64,000 nucleotides of DNA from Ochotona curzoniae (GCF_017591425.1 NW_024466599.1:21924001-21988000), one strand, 5' to 3'. Counted from the stretch's first letter, positions 22,891 to 35,263 are shown. A program made the numbers and translations. The notes: generated by a model from the letters alone, not told the origin.

Positions 22891-25800
22891 CTTCAACTCT
22901 ACACATTTACACACTGGCCACACCACACACTGAGAAAGATAAAGACGTTCAAGAGAGGACTGGGGAGAGGGTGGTAGGCAGAGGGAATCAGAGAGAAGGC
23001 AAATAAATGTGCTGCACGGGAGGTACTGCACAGTATCATGTCCATGTCCGTAACATTCTTTATATTCCAACATTCTGGTTTAGTTCCCAAGATATCTCTT
23101 TTTCAAAAAAAAAAAAAAATAGGAGCTTTCTGTGGATACACCTTTATGACCTTTGTGGTATTTAGCCAACCATGAATGAGCCTATTTCCATGTCCATGTA
23201 TTCAGTCATTTCCTAGTCCAGTTTTCCAAGGAGTCAATATGGAGAGCAGCTCAGTGGGTCAGCCCCATACCTCAGCTAATAGTCGAGATCCATCAGTCTT
23301 TGGGATGCCTTGTATGTAAGGAAGAAGGGTTCTTCCAGGTGGCCACACACCAACTGGATGTCTTCACATCCCAATCCTTCCCATCAGCCTTTCCACGCCC
23401 GGGACTGCCTAGAGTACACTCCACTTCTAAGTGACACGTGGCTATATACCTGCTAAGGTTTCATCTGCAGCGAATCCAGACACACACACAAGGACTTTCT
23501 TCACAGAGTATTTCTCTAACGGCAGCTACGTGAATTAAAGATGAAAAGAAAAAACAAACACAACCCAAATCAACCTTGGTAGGAAATATAAACCACACAC
23601 AGCAACTCCCAGGCAGGCCAGAAGGGTAAGTAAGAGGAAGTGAAAACCCAATTTAAAGTTCACCGAATGGTCCCTTTAAGAGCAATCAGCATGCTAGGAA
23701 CAGTTAAAACCCTTAAACCCAAAACATTTTACTGAATAAAGTCCCTGGAGGGCAGAATAAAATGACTCCAACTGGGGAAATCTGTTTACTTTCAGAAACA
23801 CTCCCATTTTAGAACAAAAATAAGCACATGGCTTCCCTTTCCAACTGTTCCGCAGTCTGGCCCTACTCCCGGTCTCCTCTGATCTTTTCCATTAACCCAC
23901 TGGTGGTCACCCTTGCTGAGTCCTGCACCTCCCCTGCTGGCACCCACACCACCATCCTTTCTCTGAAGTCCAACAAGATTCACAGAAAGCTACTCCAGAT
24001 GGGGTACTTTCATAGGTTATGTTGGCTGTGCCCCCCACAACCACATGATGTGTTGGGATGATGATGGTGTTGGCTTATTTCTGTTCTCACTGCATTCTAC
24101 CCACCCAGTCCCACTCCAGCCTCATTCTAAACTCCTCATCTCAGCTGGTAACCTGCTTGCCAAGCTTCCTAATTTCCAGCGAGGTGATATTCCCAAGCCT
24201 AAAGCAGAGAGACCAGAAAATAGACCATCATCTAACTTTTACCAAAGCCAGTGTTCCCTGAAAGAATAAACAGCCCAAACAGGGAAGACAAAGAGAACAT
24301 CTTTGAGGACTAGAAAGGGAATTCCTCTGCTTTCAGAAGAGACTGGGAGGGAGCCAGGCCTGAGATGGATGGATGGGTGGGTGCCCCAGGGCAGGGCAAG
24401 GCCTAGGAAAAATGGCGTTGTGCTGTTCCCAGGGAGGTCACATTGGAACCCACCCATCTGGGAGCAGCAGAATGGCAGGAGCTAGGCTGGTGATAGTCAC
24501 GACCACAGGTTTTCCCACACTGCTGAAACTGGTGAAGCCTCCTGTGCACTTATGAAGCTGTAAGCAGAAGAGAAATCCACATACCAGTGGAAGAATGGGT
24601 CCTGAGAGTCAAACTGAACACAAAGCAATGTGGTACCCAGAGCCGACTGCCAGGGATGACTTACACAAGCTCTGCATAGGTGCATGGCCGAATGCAGGGC
24701 TTCTCACACACTCGGAGCACACAGGTAACTTGGGGCTCTCACCAAGATACAGATTTGGGATCCACAGGTCTGAGACAGCCCGAGATTCTACATTACTAAC
24801 AAACCTACAGGTGATACCAGCAATCCTGGCCCACGAATCACACTTGGAGAAACAGCTTCATGGGCCATCAAGTCTTCATCTTGCCAAGATGCTTATACAA
24901 TCTACTCACTTTAGTAGGAAAACAGCCACAGGCAATTTATAAAGGAATGGATGAGACTGTATGGCAATCAAACTTTACCAACACTGACCTTTGAATTTTA
25001 CATCATTTTCCATGCCAAGAAATATTGTTTTTCTTTTCCTAACCAATTAAACATTGAGAAATCATTCTTAGCTCACAGGCCACTCAAGACCAGTAGAGGA
25101 ACTGGAGATTGGTCCCTGGTCTAGAATATCCAAGACTATCAGAACTCACAATAGGCATTGCTGGCTGATCGGTAGAAGTGGCCTGCTTGGTTAGCCTATT
25201 TACTCTAAAGCCGGTTTTCCTTTCCTGTTATCCTTCCACTGGTGTGATGCTTCTAAAACAGCAGATGCTTTGGGGACGAGTGGATCCTAGCAAATGCTTT
25301 TTCACAAACCACTAAAACGACTTGAAAAGACCGTCCTAAATCCTTCTCCTTCTAATAAGAGGCCCTATGGAATAGCAGGTTCCTATTTCTGTGCAACAGC
25401 TTTAAGGAGGAGATTAAACTTCAGCCAGAATTTTTTCTGAAGCTAACAGCAGAATAACGTGATCGGGAAGAAACTCAAGCTTGCAGGACTGCTCTGGGTA
25501 AAGGTGGAGGCAGTCACCCCCGACTTCATTGCTGTGTACCTCCAGGACACCCCTCCTTATCCCTTCACAGTGCACCTGCACTCAAAAAAGGAATCAGAGA
25601 TTCTATTGTTGCAGTCCCTCCCACTATTCAACAGCCAGTCCCAGCAACACACAACTGATAAACACTGCAATACATCTTTCAAGTCCAAGGGGATGGAGTT
25701 CTAGAGACCCAGGTGACCAGGGGCCAGCACAGAGCCACTGCTCCACACTCTGATGTTCCCTCAGAACATGCCCTTGGAGGAGAGGACAGAACTTAGGCTC

Positions 25801-27340
25801 ACGCACACCCGCAGGCCTGCTGCAACTTGCACAGGATTTCACACGCACCAATGCCTTGGGTCAGCTTTCTAGACGAACAAACTGACCTTGACGCAAGTCA
25901 ATTTCACTACTGTGTCTGTCCACATATGACAGGCACTCAAATCGGAAAACTTCTTCTGGGAGCTCACCCATCTTTCTCATTTGCCAAACAGCAGAACAGC
26001 ACCCCAGCCCAGATCCCATAATCATACGATTTGCCCTAGGAGCAATGCTGACTTGGATAAAATATTAAGTGTTCAGAAATCTTAATTCACTCATTGGAAA
26101 AACCAAGTTAATCAATACATCATCCAGAGATAATATTCTGAAGACAAAAAATGAAGCCCCAGGCACAGTTCAGATATTATTCAGACAGAAAGGTGCACAC
26201 AGCCGCTGAATCTCAGCCAGCCCACCTTACAAGGTGCTTGGGAAGAATGACATAACATAGACAGAGCCCCTGACAGCTCTCCTAACTGTCAGTCACTTGG
26301 TCCCCTCCTCTGGAAACCTATTCTTCCCGCGTGGACTCCTGACATTTGGTGGAGGCCACACGCACTGCACCCTTAGCACTCTACAAAGGATGCTTGACTG
26401 TGCATGCATCATGGAGAAAGGGCAGGAACAGAACCACTCCTGCCTCCTGCTGGATCAGCCTGCTCTTCCCAGATCTCCTGGCAAGCTCCCAGGCTCCCTC
26501 CAAATCATGTCACCCACAGAACTCAGGATAGGAAAGCAGCCAGCAGATCACAATGGTGTGGATACAGTCAGCCTGTGTGGAGGAAGAAACGGAGGGCACA
26601 CAGGTCCCCGATGTGCCCAAATGCCCATCCCATCCTGCCTGACTCCAGGATGGCAAGGAACCCATCTCAATGGGCCACAGACCACCCAACTGGATCATTT
26701 CTTCAGCAGTGAACTCCAGCATCAATTTGAAAGGAAAGACCTATGACGCTCTCCCAAACATTTGGTGGCCTGCCTGCTGCAGAGAGCTGTACCCAGCCTG
26801 TACATGGTCCACACAGCCTCACCTACACCTGAGACTGCTCATATGTCAACCCTCTCAGAGTCCTCCTGAAAATAGAGAGAAACAAGAAGATTCCACTTTT
26901 GCTCAATAATCAAACATGTTTCACTTGATGGCAGAAAACAGAAGTCTTGGCACAGAAACGGAAGGAAGGAAATTGCACGTTATAAAAAGGAATGCATGTA
27001 AACACTGAAAACTATCATAAATGTAACTGATTTGAAGTTAATAGCAGGTATTTGTTGGGGGAGCTAATAATCTAATTAGCAGTCAATCCAATGCATCCCC
27101 TGTTATCAGCTGATCCATAATTACTGCTCCATGCTGAGTATTTCCCCAGTACCTGATAGCTTTCAACTCCTCAGCACAAACAACCAAATAATAGGTGTTA
27201 TTATGCTAGATACAGGAGGATTCTTCTCCTCAAGGGGGGCGCTCTGGGAGAATTTTTAACCATCGACTACAGTGACATAATTCCTCACTGCCGTGTCTTT
27301 AATCAGGCTTGGAAACATTTCCAAAACACCTTCACACCCT
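22891..27340. other. SINE-poor unique intronic DNA
   Basis: About 4.4 kb with no C-SINE. Short A or CA runs occur at 23105-23119 and 23482-23492. Open frames (for example 26297-26746, 149 codons) have no protein-family features. A candidate conserved element lies at 27040-27200. Confidence 0.5.
27040..27200. promoter_or_regulatory. Candidate conserved non-coding element (homeodomain/GATA/E-box)
   Basis: A dense run of core sites: TAATCTAATTAGC, GTCAATCC, TTATCAGCTGATCC and CATAATTAC. ATCAGCTGAT at 27105-27114 is a perfect 10-bp palindrome with a CAGCTG E-box at its centre and a GATA half-site on its left. No repeat or coding similarity. Function is inferred. Confidence 0.35.
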
Positions 27341-27517
27341 TGGAATGCTGCTATGCTCCAGTGGCTAAAGCCATCACCTGCAGTGCCAGCATCCCATATG
27401 GTCCTGGGTGCTTCACTTTGGATCCAGCTCTCTGCTAAAGCACTTGGAAAAGCAGCAGAGAATGTCCCAGTGTTTGGACCCTGTCACTCACATGGGAGAT
27501 CTGGAAGAAGCTCCTGG

Positions 27518-27600
<83 letters not shown>
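27341..27600 (+). mobile_element. 3'-replaced C-SINE ending in a (TG)n expansion
   Basis: The 5' two-thirds of a C-SINE are clear (CAGTGCCAGCATCCCATATG, CTCACATGGGAGATCTGGAAG, GCTCCTGGCTC). The element then passes straight into 40 TG units at 27521-27600, with its own 3' end and tail missing. Confidence 0.85.
27521..27600. repeat. (TG)40 microsatellite
   Basis: Eighty uninterrupted bases of TG, likely highly polymorphic and capable of Z-DNA. Val-Cys open frames across it are artefacts. Confidence 0.98.
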
Positions 27601-27603
<3 letters not shown>

Positions 27604-28004
27604 CCAGCTCTGCACCTTCAAGAGTGTGCTCGATACATCTAACGTTTAACCCTATATGGTGCCAAGCATCTGTCACAGGATATGGCTCACAAGGACATGT
27701 CAGAGAGCAGTGAAAGCCCAACTTAACATCCTCCTCTTTGCAAATGCTGTTGAATTTCCACCTTGGGTGTTGCTTTAAAATGCCTCCCCCTGGAAGAGAG
27801 AACTTCTGATAGAAAACCACTTTACCCCACAGTTTCTGGATCCAAACAAGATGTGGGTAATTCTGGGAAACAGAACAAACACAGACTCTGAAGGCTGGTT
27901 GCTAAGAGGAAAACACATCCCAAGTTCTCACTTTAGGAGACAGGAGCCAATGTGACTGAGGTGAGGGGAGCATGGTGTGAGCATGGTATAGAGGGAAGGA
28001 GGAG

Positions 28005-28110
28005 AGTACTTTGGGCCAGGCGGGAGCCAGTTTGGAATCTGGATCCTCTACCTGCTGGTGAGCCAAGTGGCCTTGGGGACGTCACCTAAGTCCCCTGAGC
28101 TGGGTGAGCA
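28005..28110 (+). mobile_element. MIR remnant
   Basis: 'ggagccagtttggaatctggatcctctacctgctggtgagccaagtggccttggggacgtcacct' follows the MIR consensus order (last part: gtgaccttgggcaagtcact). Confidence 0.6.
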
Positions 28111-28249
28111 GCCCTGCAGACCCTGCCGGAGTAGCACAGAAAACTCTCGGCACTTACTAACAGTTCAAACCTGGCTCTCTGGAACACAGACGAGACCGTG
28201 GTTTTGTATGAGCCCGTAGTTTATGCCATGTAATTTCATTCTCTGCGTC

Positions 28250-28600
28250 GCAGCCTGCACCTCTTAGCTATAAGTGTTGATTCAGCCCAGATGTCCTGTG
28301 GGGCAACTATACCAGCCAAAGGCCTTCTCACAGCATCCATTTGCCCAAATGCCCTCTCCTTGCCCCTTCTCCCTGCCAAGAAACCCCCATCTTCGTACAA
28401 TCTGGCAACGAAAGGGCTAACCCACAGCACGTATGCTGGCCGGCTGTTAAATGTCTCCCTGGCTATAAAAGGGAGTAAGATTTGGGAAATTGCAAAGTCA
28501 GACTAAGGCCTTTCTCCAAAGCCTCTCTTACTCAGGAAACAAAATCCAGCGGCTATAAAAAGAATGGAGGAGACCAGGCTCTGCTCCTTAAATGAGGTGC
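28250..28600. promoter_or_regulatory. Candidate regulatory block with two TATA/CArG-like boxes
   Basis: GGCTATAAAA occurs at 28461-28470 and again at 28551-28560, exactly 90 bp apart. The first, CTATAAAAGG, is also one base from an SRF CArG box. The surrounding DNA is unique, keeps some CpG (ACGAAAGG, GGCCGGC, CAGCGGC) and has no long open frame. It could be an enhancer or a plus-strand promoter antisense to GALNT14. Inference only. Confidence 0.3.
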
Positions 28601-30439
28601 TCAATGCTCAGCTCACACTCCTGCCACACACTCAGTTCAGACTTCTTTCTTCCTGAACTTTATCTTTTCCCTTGGTATATTCACCCCAACTAGGACTCCC
28701 AGCACCCAGGGTTACTGCTAAGGGGTTACTGCTGTCTGTTCTTCAGGCTTTGATTGAAGAAGACATCACAGCCCTCAGGCCAAATCTGACCTGTCAATTG
28801 TCAGCCCAGCCTGAAAACTCTGAATGTCTCTTACACGTATAAATATTTTAAATAATTTCAGAAGTCTTCACAAGGTGTGAAAAACACATAAGATCCATAT
28901 TGCGGCATCCCTGAATAAAGTTTTATTGGACCACAATCATTCTTCTACTTTTCACTGGAGAGTCAAGTTACAATAGAGGCCCCATGGCCTCAAGAAAACA
29001 AGAATGCTTGCTTTCTGACCATTTACCCCAAAAGTTAGAGGCAGGCCACATCACAGATAGTTCATCTGACCCAGAATTGAATAAATAATGAATAAACCAT
29101 CAGGCCCTCTGAGTAGCAGAGGCAAGTGTGAATTTCCTCAGTATACATGTCTTGGCCTCTTTACGCCAACATCCAGGATTTTGATGCAGTACCTGGTAGA
29201 GCTGTCATGTCACCCAACAGAAACCAAGAACAAGGTAAATTAAGCTTCTGCTCAGAATCCCCATGTCCAGTGCCCACTTTGTCGTGTAGGCCATGTAACA
29301 GGAGCATCATCACACACCACCCCAGCAGCTCAAGCCAAGTGCAGACAGAATACCTATGGAGGTACTTGCAGCAACCTGACTTTCTATCCATGGGTGGCAA
29401 CTGCACCATTCACAGTAGCCTCTGCACTGGCTTTCAGCTGGGCAGAACCAACTCCCAGCTAGAGGCAGCCATGAGACGGCCTTCTAGGCAACAACAGGAG
29501 ACACACCAGCAGGGTGCCCTTGGCTCTGAAGAGAGCAAGAGCAAACGTGGTGCTGGGTGCTGGGCAGCTCCTGAAGTCACTTCCTTAAAGCCCTGCCTCC
29601 TGTACCTGCCTTGTGTTTGGGTTTTTCAAAGGATGTTACCGTCCCACCCCGCCCCACACTCCTTCCAGCCCCAAGGGAATGAATTGCCTGTCATTTAAGA
29701 ACCACACCCGATACTCATCATAGTAGGGTCTCTGTCTTACTTCCCAATTCTGTTGACTTCTAAGTTGCAGTGGTCCCAGGAATGGCAGCAAAGCTTCATT
29801 TCCTATGGTCAAACCTCGCCAACCATGGAGGGAGGCAGCTAGAAAAGGAGGACCGGAGCATCAGAACAGACCCCAGGCTTGATGAGAAGACTCAGCAGGG
29901 AATGCGATGGCAGGACCTTGCTCTGCTTCTCAGCTACCAAGTCTGTGACATCAGCCCAGACATCTCCTCACTTGGCAAGAGCTGAAGGTGGGTTCAATCT
30001 GCTTCCAACATTTCCATGGTTCTGCACCTGCCTTCATCCATCCCTGAGCTCCCTTGCATAGGGAGGAAAGCAGGGCCAATGTTTAAGCAGAGGCAGGGCC
30101 TCATGGCCCAACAAGGGTACTAGCTTCCACATAAAAGTATACGTATAACACAAACATTCCATTTCTCCTTGGAAAAGGACGCTAACCAGTTGAACATGGA
30201 CATGACAGAAACAGCACATGCTTCACAGTGAGTCCCATGCCACCTGCCGATTCCATGGGCTTGCCAAAGTCTTCTTTCCTCTTAATGTCAAATCCATTGT
30301 ACTTCAGAAAAGCAAAAAAAGGAACGTCCGCCCCAAGCTTGCAATACAGGCCAAATAAATCATCTGTGAAATATGAATGCTTTGTAAGCCATAAACACCA
30401 CATAAAATGTTAGAAAGAAGCTGTCCTTTGTCCTGACTT

Positions 30440-30815
30440 GCCCTCTATTGATTGGCATCTTTCAGCAGTGCCCCCTCCAATGACCTGCCCTCCGCACAGA
30501 CCTTGGGTAATTCAGCACCCAGCTGGAATCCATCAATGAACTATCTATTAATTGCCAATTATCTGGGTGGCTTAATTAATCCTTGCACCACATGCTCTGA
30601 AATCTCTGAGATCCCAAAAAACAATGGGCCTGAAATACGGCACCCGCTAATTTTTCAGTAGCCATCAAGATAGTTGGCATCCATTCGGTGAGCGTGTTGC
30701 AGCTGTGAGTGATGGCTGCATAAATATTGATTGCGCCCATCTCTCCATGGGGGTGTAGGGGGGACATGAATGATTCAAGTACTCTCAGAGGAATAAGCAA
30801 AGCTGCGTAAATCTT
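30440..30815. promoter_or_regulatory. Candidate conserved non-coding element (homeodomain cluster)
   Basis: It contains the perfect inverted repeat TAATTG-C-CAATTA (30549-30561), TTAATTAA (30572-30579), GCTAATTT, ATAAATATTGATTGCG and a CpG-retaining segment. Unique DNA, no repeat landmarks. The density of paired homeodomain sites resembles vertebrate developmental enhancers. Whether it acts on GALNT14 is unknown. Confidence 0.4.
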
Positions 30816-31807
30816 CAGCCCAGAATGCTAGGAAAGAAAACTCTTAACTTTCAAACCTTCCTGAAGACAGACAGGGATAAGGGACAGCCAGCCCCTGTGC
30901 AGACAGCTTGTCAGGATGAGGTGGTCAGACCAGCTCTCTGGATGTTTCCTGCTCTCTTGGGGTCCAGAATGAGATGCAAATTGAGTTGCCATGGCGGGAT
31001 CCTAGGAAGCAGGCAGCTGGGTGGTTGTTCTCTTCATCCGGGCATCCCACGCCAATGGCAGGAACATGTGAGTGTGTCCTGTTCACCCATCTTTCCGCGA
31101 AAGATCTCTGTAGTGCTTACGGTTAAAAAGACAAGTGACATGAGGGGAACTTAATTGTGTTTTTTTTTAAGTGCCTTTAATCTTGTCTCCAGGAAATGGC
31201 ATGCAGAAGAGGCTTTGCACTGGAAGTCAGCCTTGTCCATCCACAAGGGAGGGGATCAGATGGTTCGGGCTTGTGCTAGTAAAAATGTCCAAGCAACAAG
31301 GTGCTGAGCACCCAGAGCAGCCGCATCCTGCATCCGGAAAGAATTGCCTTTGTGTCCAGGGTATATTGCATCTCCAGGAACCAGCAAGGCAGGCTGCACC
31401 TGACCTTGGAGCCAACAGGGACATGGCAGGCTCCTGCTGAGCAGAGGACGGCCACTGCCATCCCTTCAGACTTCTCCCTGGGGCTCCTGGCCCTGCAGCT
31501 TTTTGTTCATCAATCTCAGTAGCTTTTTCAGGAGAGGGTAAGAGGAGGATGAGGAGGGATGAGATGAAGCAAGAAGATAGGGGGATAGATTCAGCAGAAT
31601 ATGACTCCCAGGGGAACACATACACATCTCACCTCTCCAGGCCCCCAGAGATCTCTTCTTCCCTGACCCCATCAGTTTCCTGGTTTTTATTAGTCCCATG
31701 AGGGCAGGAGCCACCCAGAGTCAGCTCAGGTCATTTTGCTTGAAATACCAAAATTCCAGAGCCAGCAAATCACCAGAGCTTCTGCAGAATAACCCCTGGA
31801 CAGGCAC

Positions 31808-31810
<3 letters not shown>

Positions 31811-31842
<32 letters not shown>
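31811..31842. repeat. (TG)16 microsatellite
   Basis: Thirty-two uninterrupted bases of TG, followed by a diverged GCACAAATGCATG-type extension to about 31930. Confidence 0.97.
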
Positions 31843-31843
<1 letters not shown>

Positions 31844-32737
31844 ACACAAATGCATGGAGTACAGAGGTATGTGTGTGCAAATGCATGCAGAGAGTACACA
31901 GGTTTGTGAGCTCACATACATGTGCAAGTGTATCTTCTTGCTTACTTAGCTTACCACTTAAGGCTTTGGAGACTCACTGATTTTTTTGTTGTTGTTGTTC
32001 ATCTAGCATTCCTGGTAAAATAATCAAAAGATAATAGAGTAACAGAAGTATAAGTACTGAGAGCCATATGGTCTTCCTTCAAAGTTACTCCAAGCTACCC
32101 TGGGAAGAGCTGAGGCTGCAGGCAGGCAAATGGGAGACAAATGCTACTGTTTCCCCCCACAGGAGGCTGTGCCAGAAAGAGAAGAGCCCCAACTAGCCTG
32201 GCATTTCCAAGGGATCCCCAGGCTGCTGGGCTTTTAAGAAATACTCCCTGAAGATATGGGAACTACAAGGAGAGGGCCAGACTTTGTGGCTTGCCCTCAG
32301 AGACAGTGAGCACCCCTGAGGGCCATGTGAGAATGCTTACCACCCAGCGCCGGGTAGTCTGGCCAATGCGAAGAGCCCACACCAGCTGCAGAGAGTGCAG
32401 GGCAATCAGAGCCACAGCCCCAGGCAGATGGCTCTTGGTACAGCAAGCACAAAAGCCACAGTGGGGTTCCAACTCCCTTTGCTTCCTAAGTGAGAGTACC
32501 TCCAAAAATGCCTCCGGATGCTGAGATGCTCTGGAGGGGTGACAAAAACGCAAACACCAGACATCAAACAAGGGCACCAGCGACATGTCTTCAAACTACT
32601 GATCAAACTACTTTGAAATTGTTGAGAAGGGGCGGTGTGGATGTGGGGTGCAGGCAAAGGAGACCAATCAAACAATGGAAGGAAAATTGGTAGAACTCCT
32701 GTGCCCCAGGTATTGATGGCTTTATAAACATCCTATG

Positions 32738-33045
32738 GAGGCTTGACATGGCAGCCTAGCAGCTAAAGTCCTCACCTTGCATGCACTGCGATCCCATATG
32801 GGTGCTGGTTCTAATCCCAGCAGCTCTGCTTCCCATCCAGCTCCCTGCTTGTGGCCTGGGAGAGAGATCGAGAACAGCCTAAGGCCTTGGGACTGCACCA
32901 TATGGGTGCCCTGGAAGAGGCTCCTGTCTTCTGGCTTTGAATCAGCATAGCGCCGGCCATTGCAGTCACTTGGGGAGTGAATGAGTGGACAGAGGATCTT
33001 CCTCTCTATCTTTAAAGAATCTTTAAAGAATAATAATAATAATAA
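32738..33045 (+). mobile_element. C-SINE with decayed target-site duplication
   Basis: Head GGCTTGACATGGCAGCCTAG, GATCCCATATGGGTGCTGG, AGCTCCCTGCTTGTGGCC, CTTGGGGAGTGAATGAG, then a (TAA)n tail. The flanks ATAAACATCCTATG (32724-32737) and ATAAACGACCTATG (33046-33059) match at 12 of 14 positions. Confidence 0.92.
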
Positions 33046-33059
33046 ATAAACGACCTATG

Positions 33060-33466
33060 CTGAGTGGAAGATAGCACTTTTAAACCTATGGACAGACCAG
33101 GAAGGCTGTGACACAGGCATCTTATGTTTTTCCTTTCTCTTTTGTCTCCCTGCCCTCTCAGATTTCAGCAGGTGTCCAAAAACCCCAGGTCACTTCAGAG
33201 GAATAAGAAGGAAGCGAGAGAGAGGGAGCTGCAAGAGGGAAGTAAATAAACCCCACAACCTGGGCCAGGACCTCACAGTTGGACCTGGGGGAGCAGGGAA
33301 GCACGTGAGCTGGGCCATCCTCTGAGTTATCATTCACTCACTGCTGAGCACCACAGGCTCAACTCTATGTCCTCAGACCCTAGGCCAACAATGAGTGAGG
33401 GTGACCTCCCCAGCAGCTTGCTCAGGCAGCAGGGGTCCAGGAGCTGAAGTTGAAGAACCTTGCGGA
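33060..33466. other. Intronic DNA, nothing recognised
   Basis: Unique DNA between two SINEs, with no coding signal. Confidence 0.45.
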
Positions 33467-33735
33467 GGGGCCAGCATTGTGGCTGAGCATTTTCAACCAC
33501 TGCCAGCGATGCTGGTATCACACATGAACAATCAGCTCTAGTCCTGGATGCTCTGCTTTCCTTCCAACTCCTTGCTGATGCGCCTGGAAAAGCAGCAGAA
33601 GATGGTCCAAGTGCATGGGTCCCTGCCACTCACCTGGGGGGAGCTCCAGGCTCCTGATTTCAGCCTGGCCCAGCCCCAAACATTACAGCCATTCCAGAAG
33701 TAAACAAGGGAATACAAAATCAATCAATCGATCAA

Positions 33736-33767
<32 letters not shown>

Positions 33768-33815
33768 CTGCCTTTCAAATAAGTAAATAAAATCTAAAAA
33801 GAAAAAAATTTTTTC
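33467..33815 (+). mobile_element. Old C-SINE with embedded (TC)n
   Basis: Head GCGGAGGGGCCAGCATTGTGG, CCACTCACCTGGGGGGAGC, a TCAATCAATCGATCAATC run, (TC)n at 33736-33761 and 3' end GTCTCTCTGCCTTTCAAATAA. Confidence 0.88.
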
Positions 33816-34556
33816 AACCTTGCTGATCTGATACCTAGAAAGCAAAGACAGGCCATTGCTTGGATATCTGAGATTTCCACCTGCAATCTGCATGTTTCTC
33901 TGCCCCTCCCTACAATGGCTGCACACGAGCAAAGGAGCCCCCAGGGCTCCAGGGCACAGCCTTAAAATGAAAATGAGTGTGGCGCGTGGCACAGGCACCA
34001 GCCAGCAAAGGATGAGCGTGCATCGGATCACGCACTGCTTCCGGTTGTGCCGAGATCAAAAGTCCCTGGCCCAAGTCCAACACACACACTGCACATCAGC
34101 AGATTAGCAGCACCTCTCCAGAAAACCCACAACTATTGGTGATGGAAGAAATTATCGGCTAAATGAGGAATAAAACAACAGTATTATATACTTTGGTGGT
34201 ATGCAAATGTCACAGAAAGACAAGCTATTTTCTAATCGTGTTTGCTACATTCCTGGTACAACACCAATACATTTTACATGGGCCTCAGGCACTTCATTCA
34301 AAGTCTTTCCATTTCCAAGCCTTTCCCCCAAAATTACCCTCAGGCCCAAATTTCTTTTGCTTTTACTAAGCTCTGAGCCCCTGGATTAAATTTGGTTTCT
34401 AGGAAATAAGAGATAAATATGTTAGTTTTAAAAAAAATCTACAACATTGTATAATTCTGCCAATGACAAACAACTGATTAGAAAGAAAAGAAAAAACACT
34501 TTTCAGGTCATTTTTCATGGCATTTATCATTAAAACAGTTTGAATTACAACATCAA
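33816..34556. other. Intronic DNA, nothing recognised
   Basis: Unique DNA. Becomes A+T-rich after 34380. Confidence 0.45.
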
Positions 34557-34568
34557 ATGTGTTATATG

Positions 34569-34886
34569 GGGCCTAGCATGATGCTTCAATGGCTAAATAC
34601 TAACTTTGCAAGCTACAGGATCCCATATAGGCACCAGTTGGTGTCCCGGCTTCTCCACTCCCCACCCAGCTCCCTGCCTATGGCATGGAAAAGCAATTGA
34701 CAGCCTTGGGGCCCTTCACCCAAGAGGGAGACCAGAAGAAGCTCCTTCCTCCTAGCTTTGGTTTGGCTCAACTCCGATCATTGCTGCCATTCAGGGACTG
34801 AACCAGCAGGGAGAAGATATTTCTCTCTGACTCTCTTTTCTGTATTTCTGCTTTGCCTTTCCAGTAATAATAAACAGATTTTTTTT
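34569..34886 (+). mobile_element. C-SINE, first of a nested pair
   Basis: Head GGGCCTAGCATGATGCTTCA, body diverged with a small deletion after GGAAAAGCAATTGA, 3' end TTTGCCTTTCCAGTAATAATA. Its left flank TGTGTTATATG (34558-34568) has a near copy, TATGTTATATG (35264-35274), beyond the second SINE, consistent with that SINE splitting its right flank. Confidence 0.88.
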
Positions 34887-34904
34887 AAAAAAAAAAAGTA
34901 TGTT

Positions 34905-35230
34905 GGGGCCCGGCACGGTGGCGCAAGTGGTTAAAGGTCCTCGCCTTGCATGCCCGGGATCCCATATGGGCGCCGGTTCTAATCCCGGCAGCCCCGCTTC
35001 CCTTCCAGCTCCCTGCCTGTGGCCTGGGAAAGCAGTCGAGGACGGCCCAAAGCTTTGGGAACCTGCACCCGCGTGGGAGACCCGGAAGAGGCTCCTGGCT
35101 TCGGACCGGCATAGTGTCGGCCCGTTGCGCTCACTTGGGGAGTGAATCGTCGGACGGAAGATCTTCCTCTCTGTCTCTCTTTCTCCTCTCTGTATATCCG
35201 CCTTTCCAATGAAAAAATAATAAAAATAAA

Positions 35231-35251
<21 letters not shown>
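34905..35251 (+). mobile_element. Young full-length C-SINE inserted in the flank of an older one
   Basis: It starts GGGGCCCGGCACGGTGGCGC, is CpG-rich along its length and ends in a 27-bp A run (35236-35262). GTATGTT preceded by A's flanks it at 34898-34904 and 35263-35269. It belongs to the same young subfamily as the copies at 1501 and 54408. Confidence 0.93.

Positions 35252-35263
<12 letters not shown>

Larger units (their letters stand above)
27601..32722. other. SINE-poor unique intronic DNA with candidate regulatory blocks
   Basis: This is the longest C-SINE-free stretch of the intron here (about 5.1 kb). It holds a MIR remnant (28005-28110), two candidate conserved blocks and a (TG)16 repeat. 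The 183-codon frame at 29147-29698 shows no domain. Confidence 0.5.

Noticed and set aside
27228..27243. CTCF-like AAGGGGGGCGCTC
   Set aside because: The G run is one base too long for the motif register.
27293..27820. Val-Cys and His-Thr repeat frames
   Set aside because: Translation of the (TG)40 repeat.
29147..29698. 183-codon plus-strand frame
   Set aside because: No recognisable domain or homologue; intronic unique DNA.
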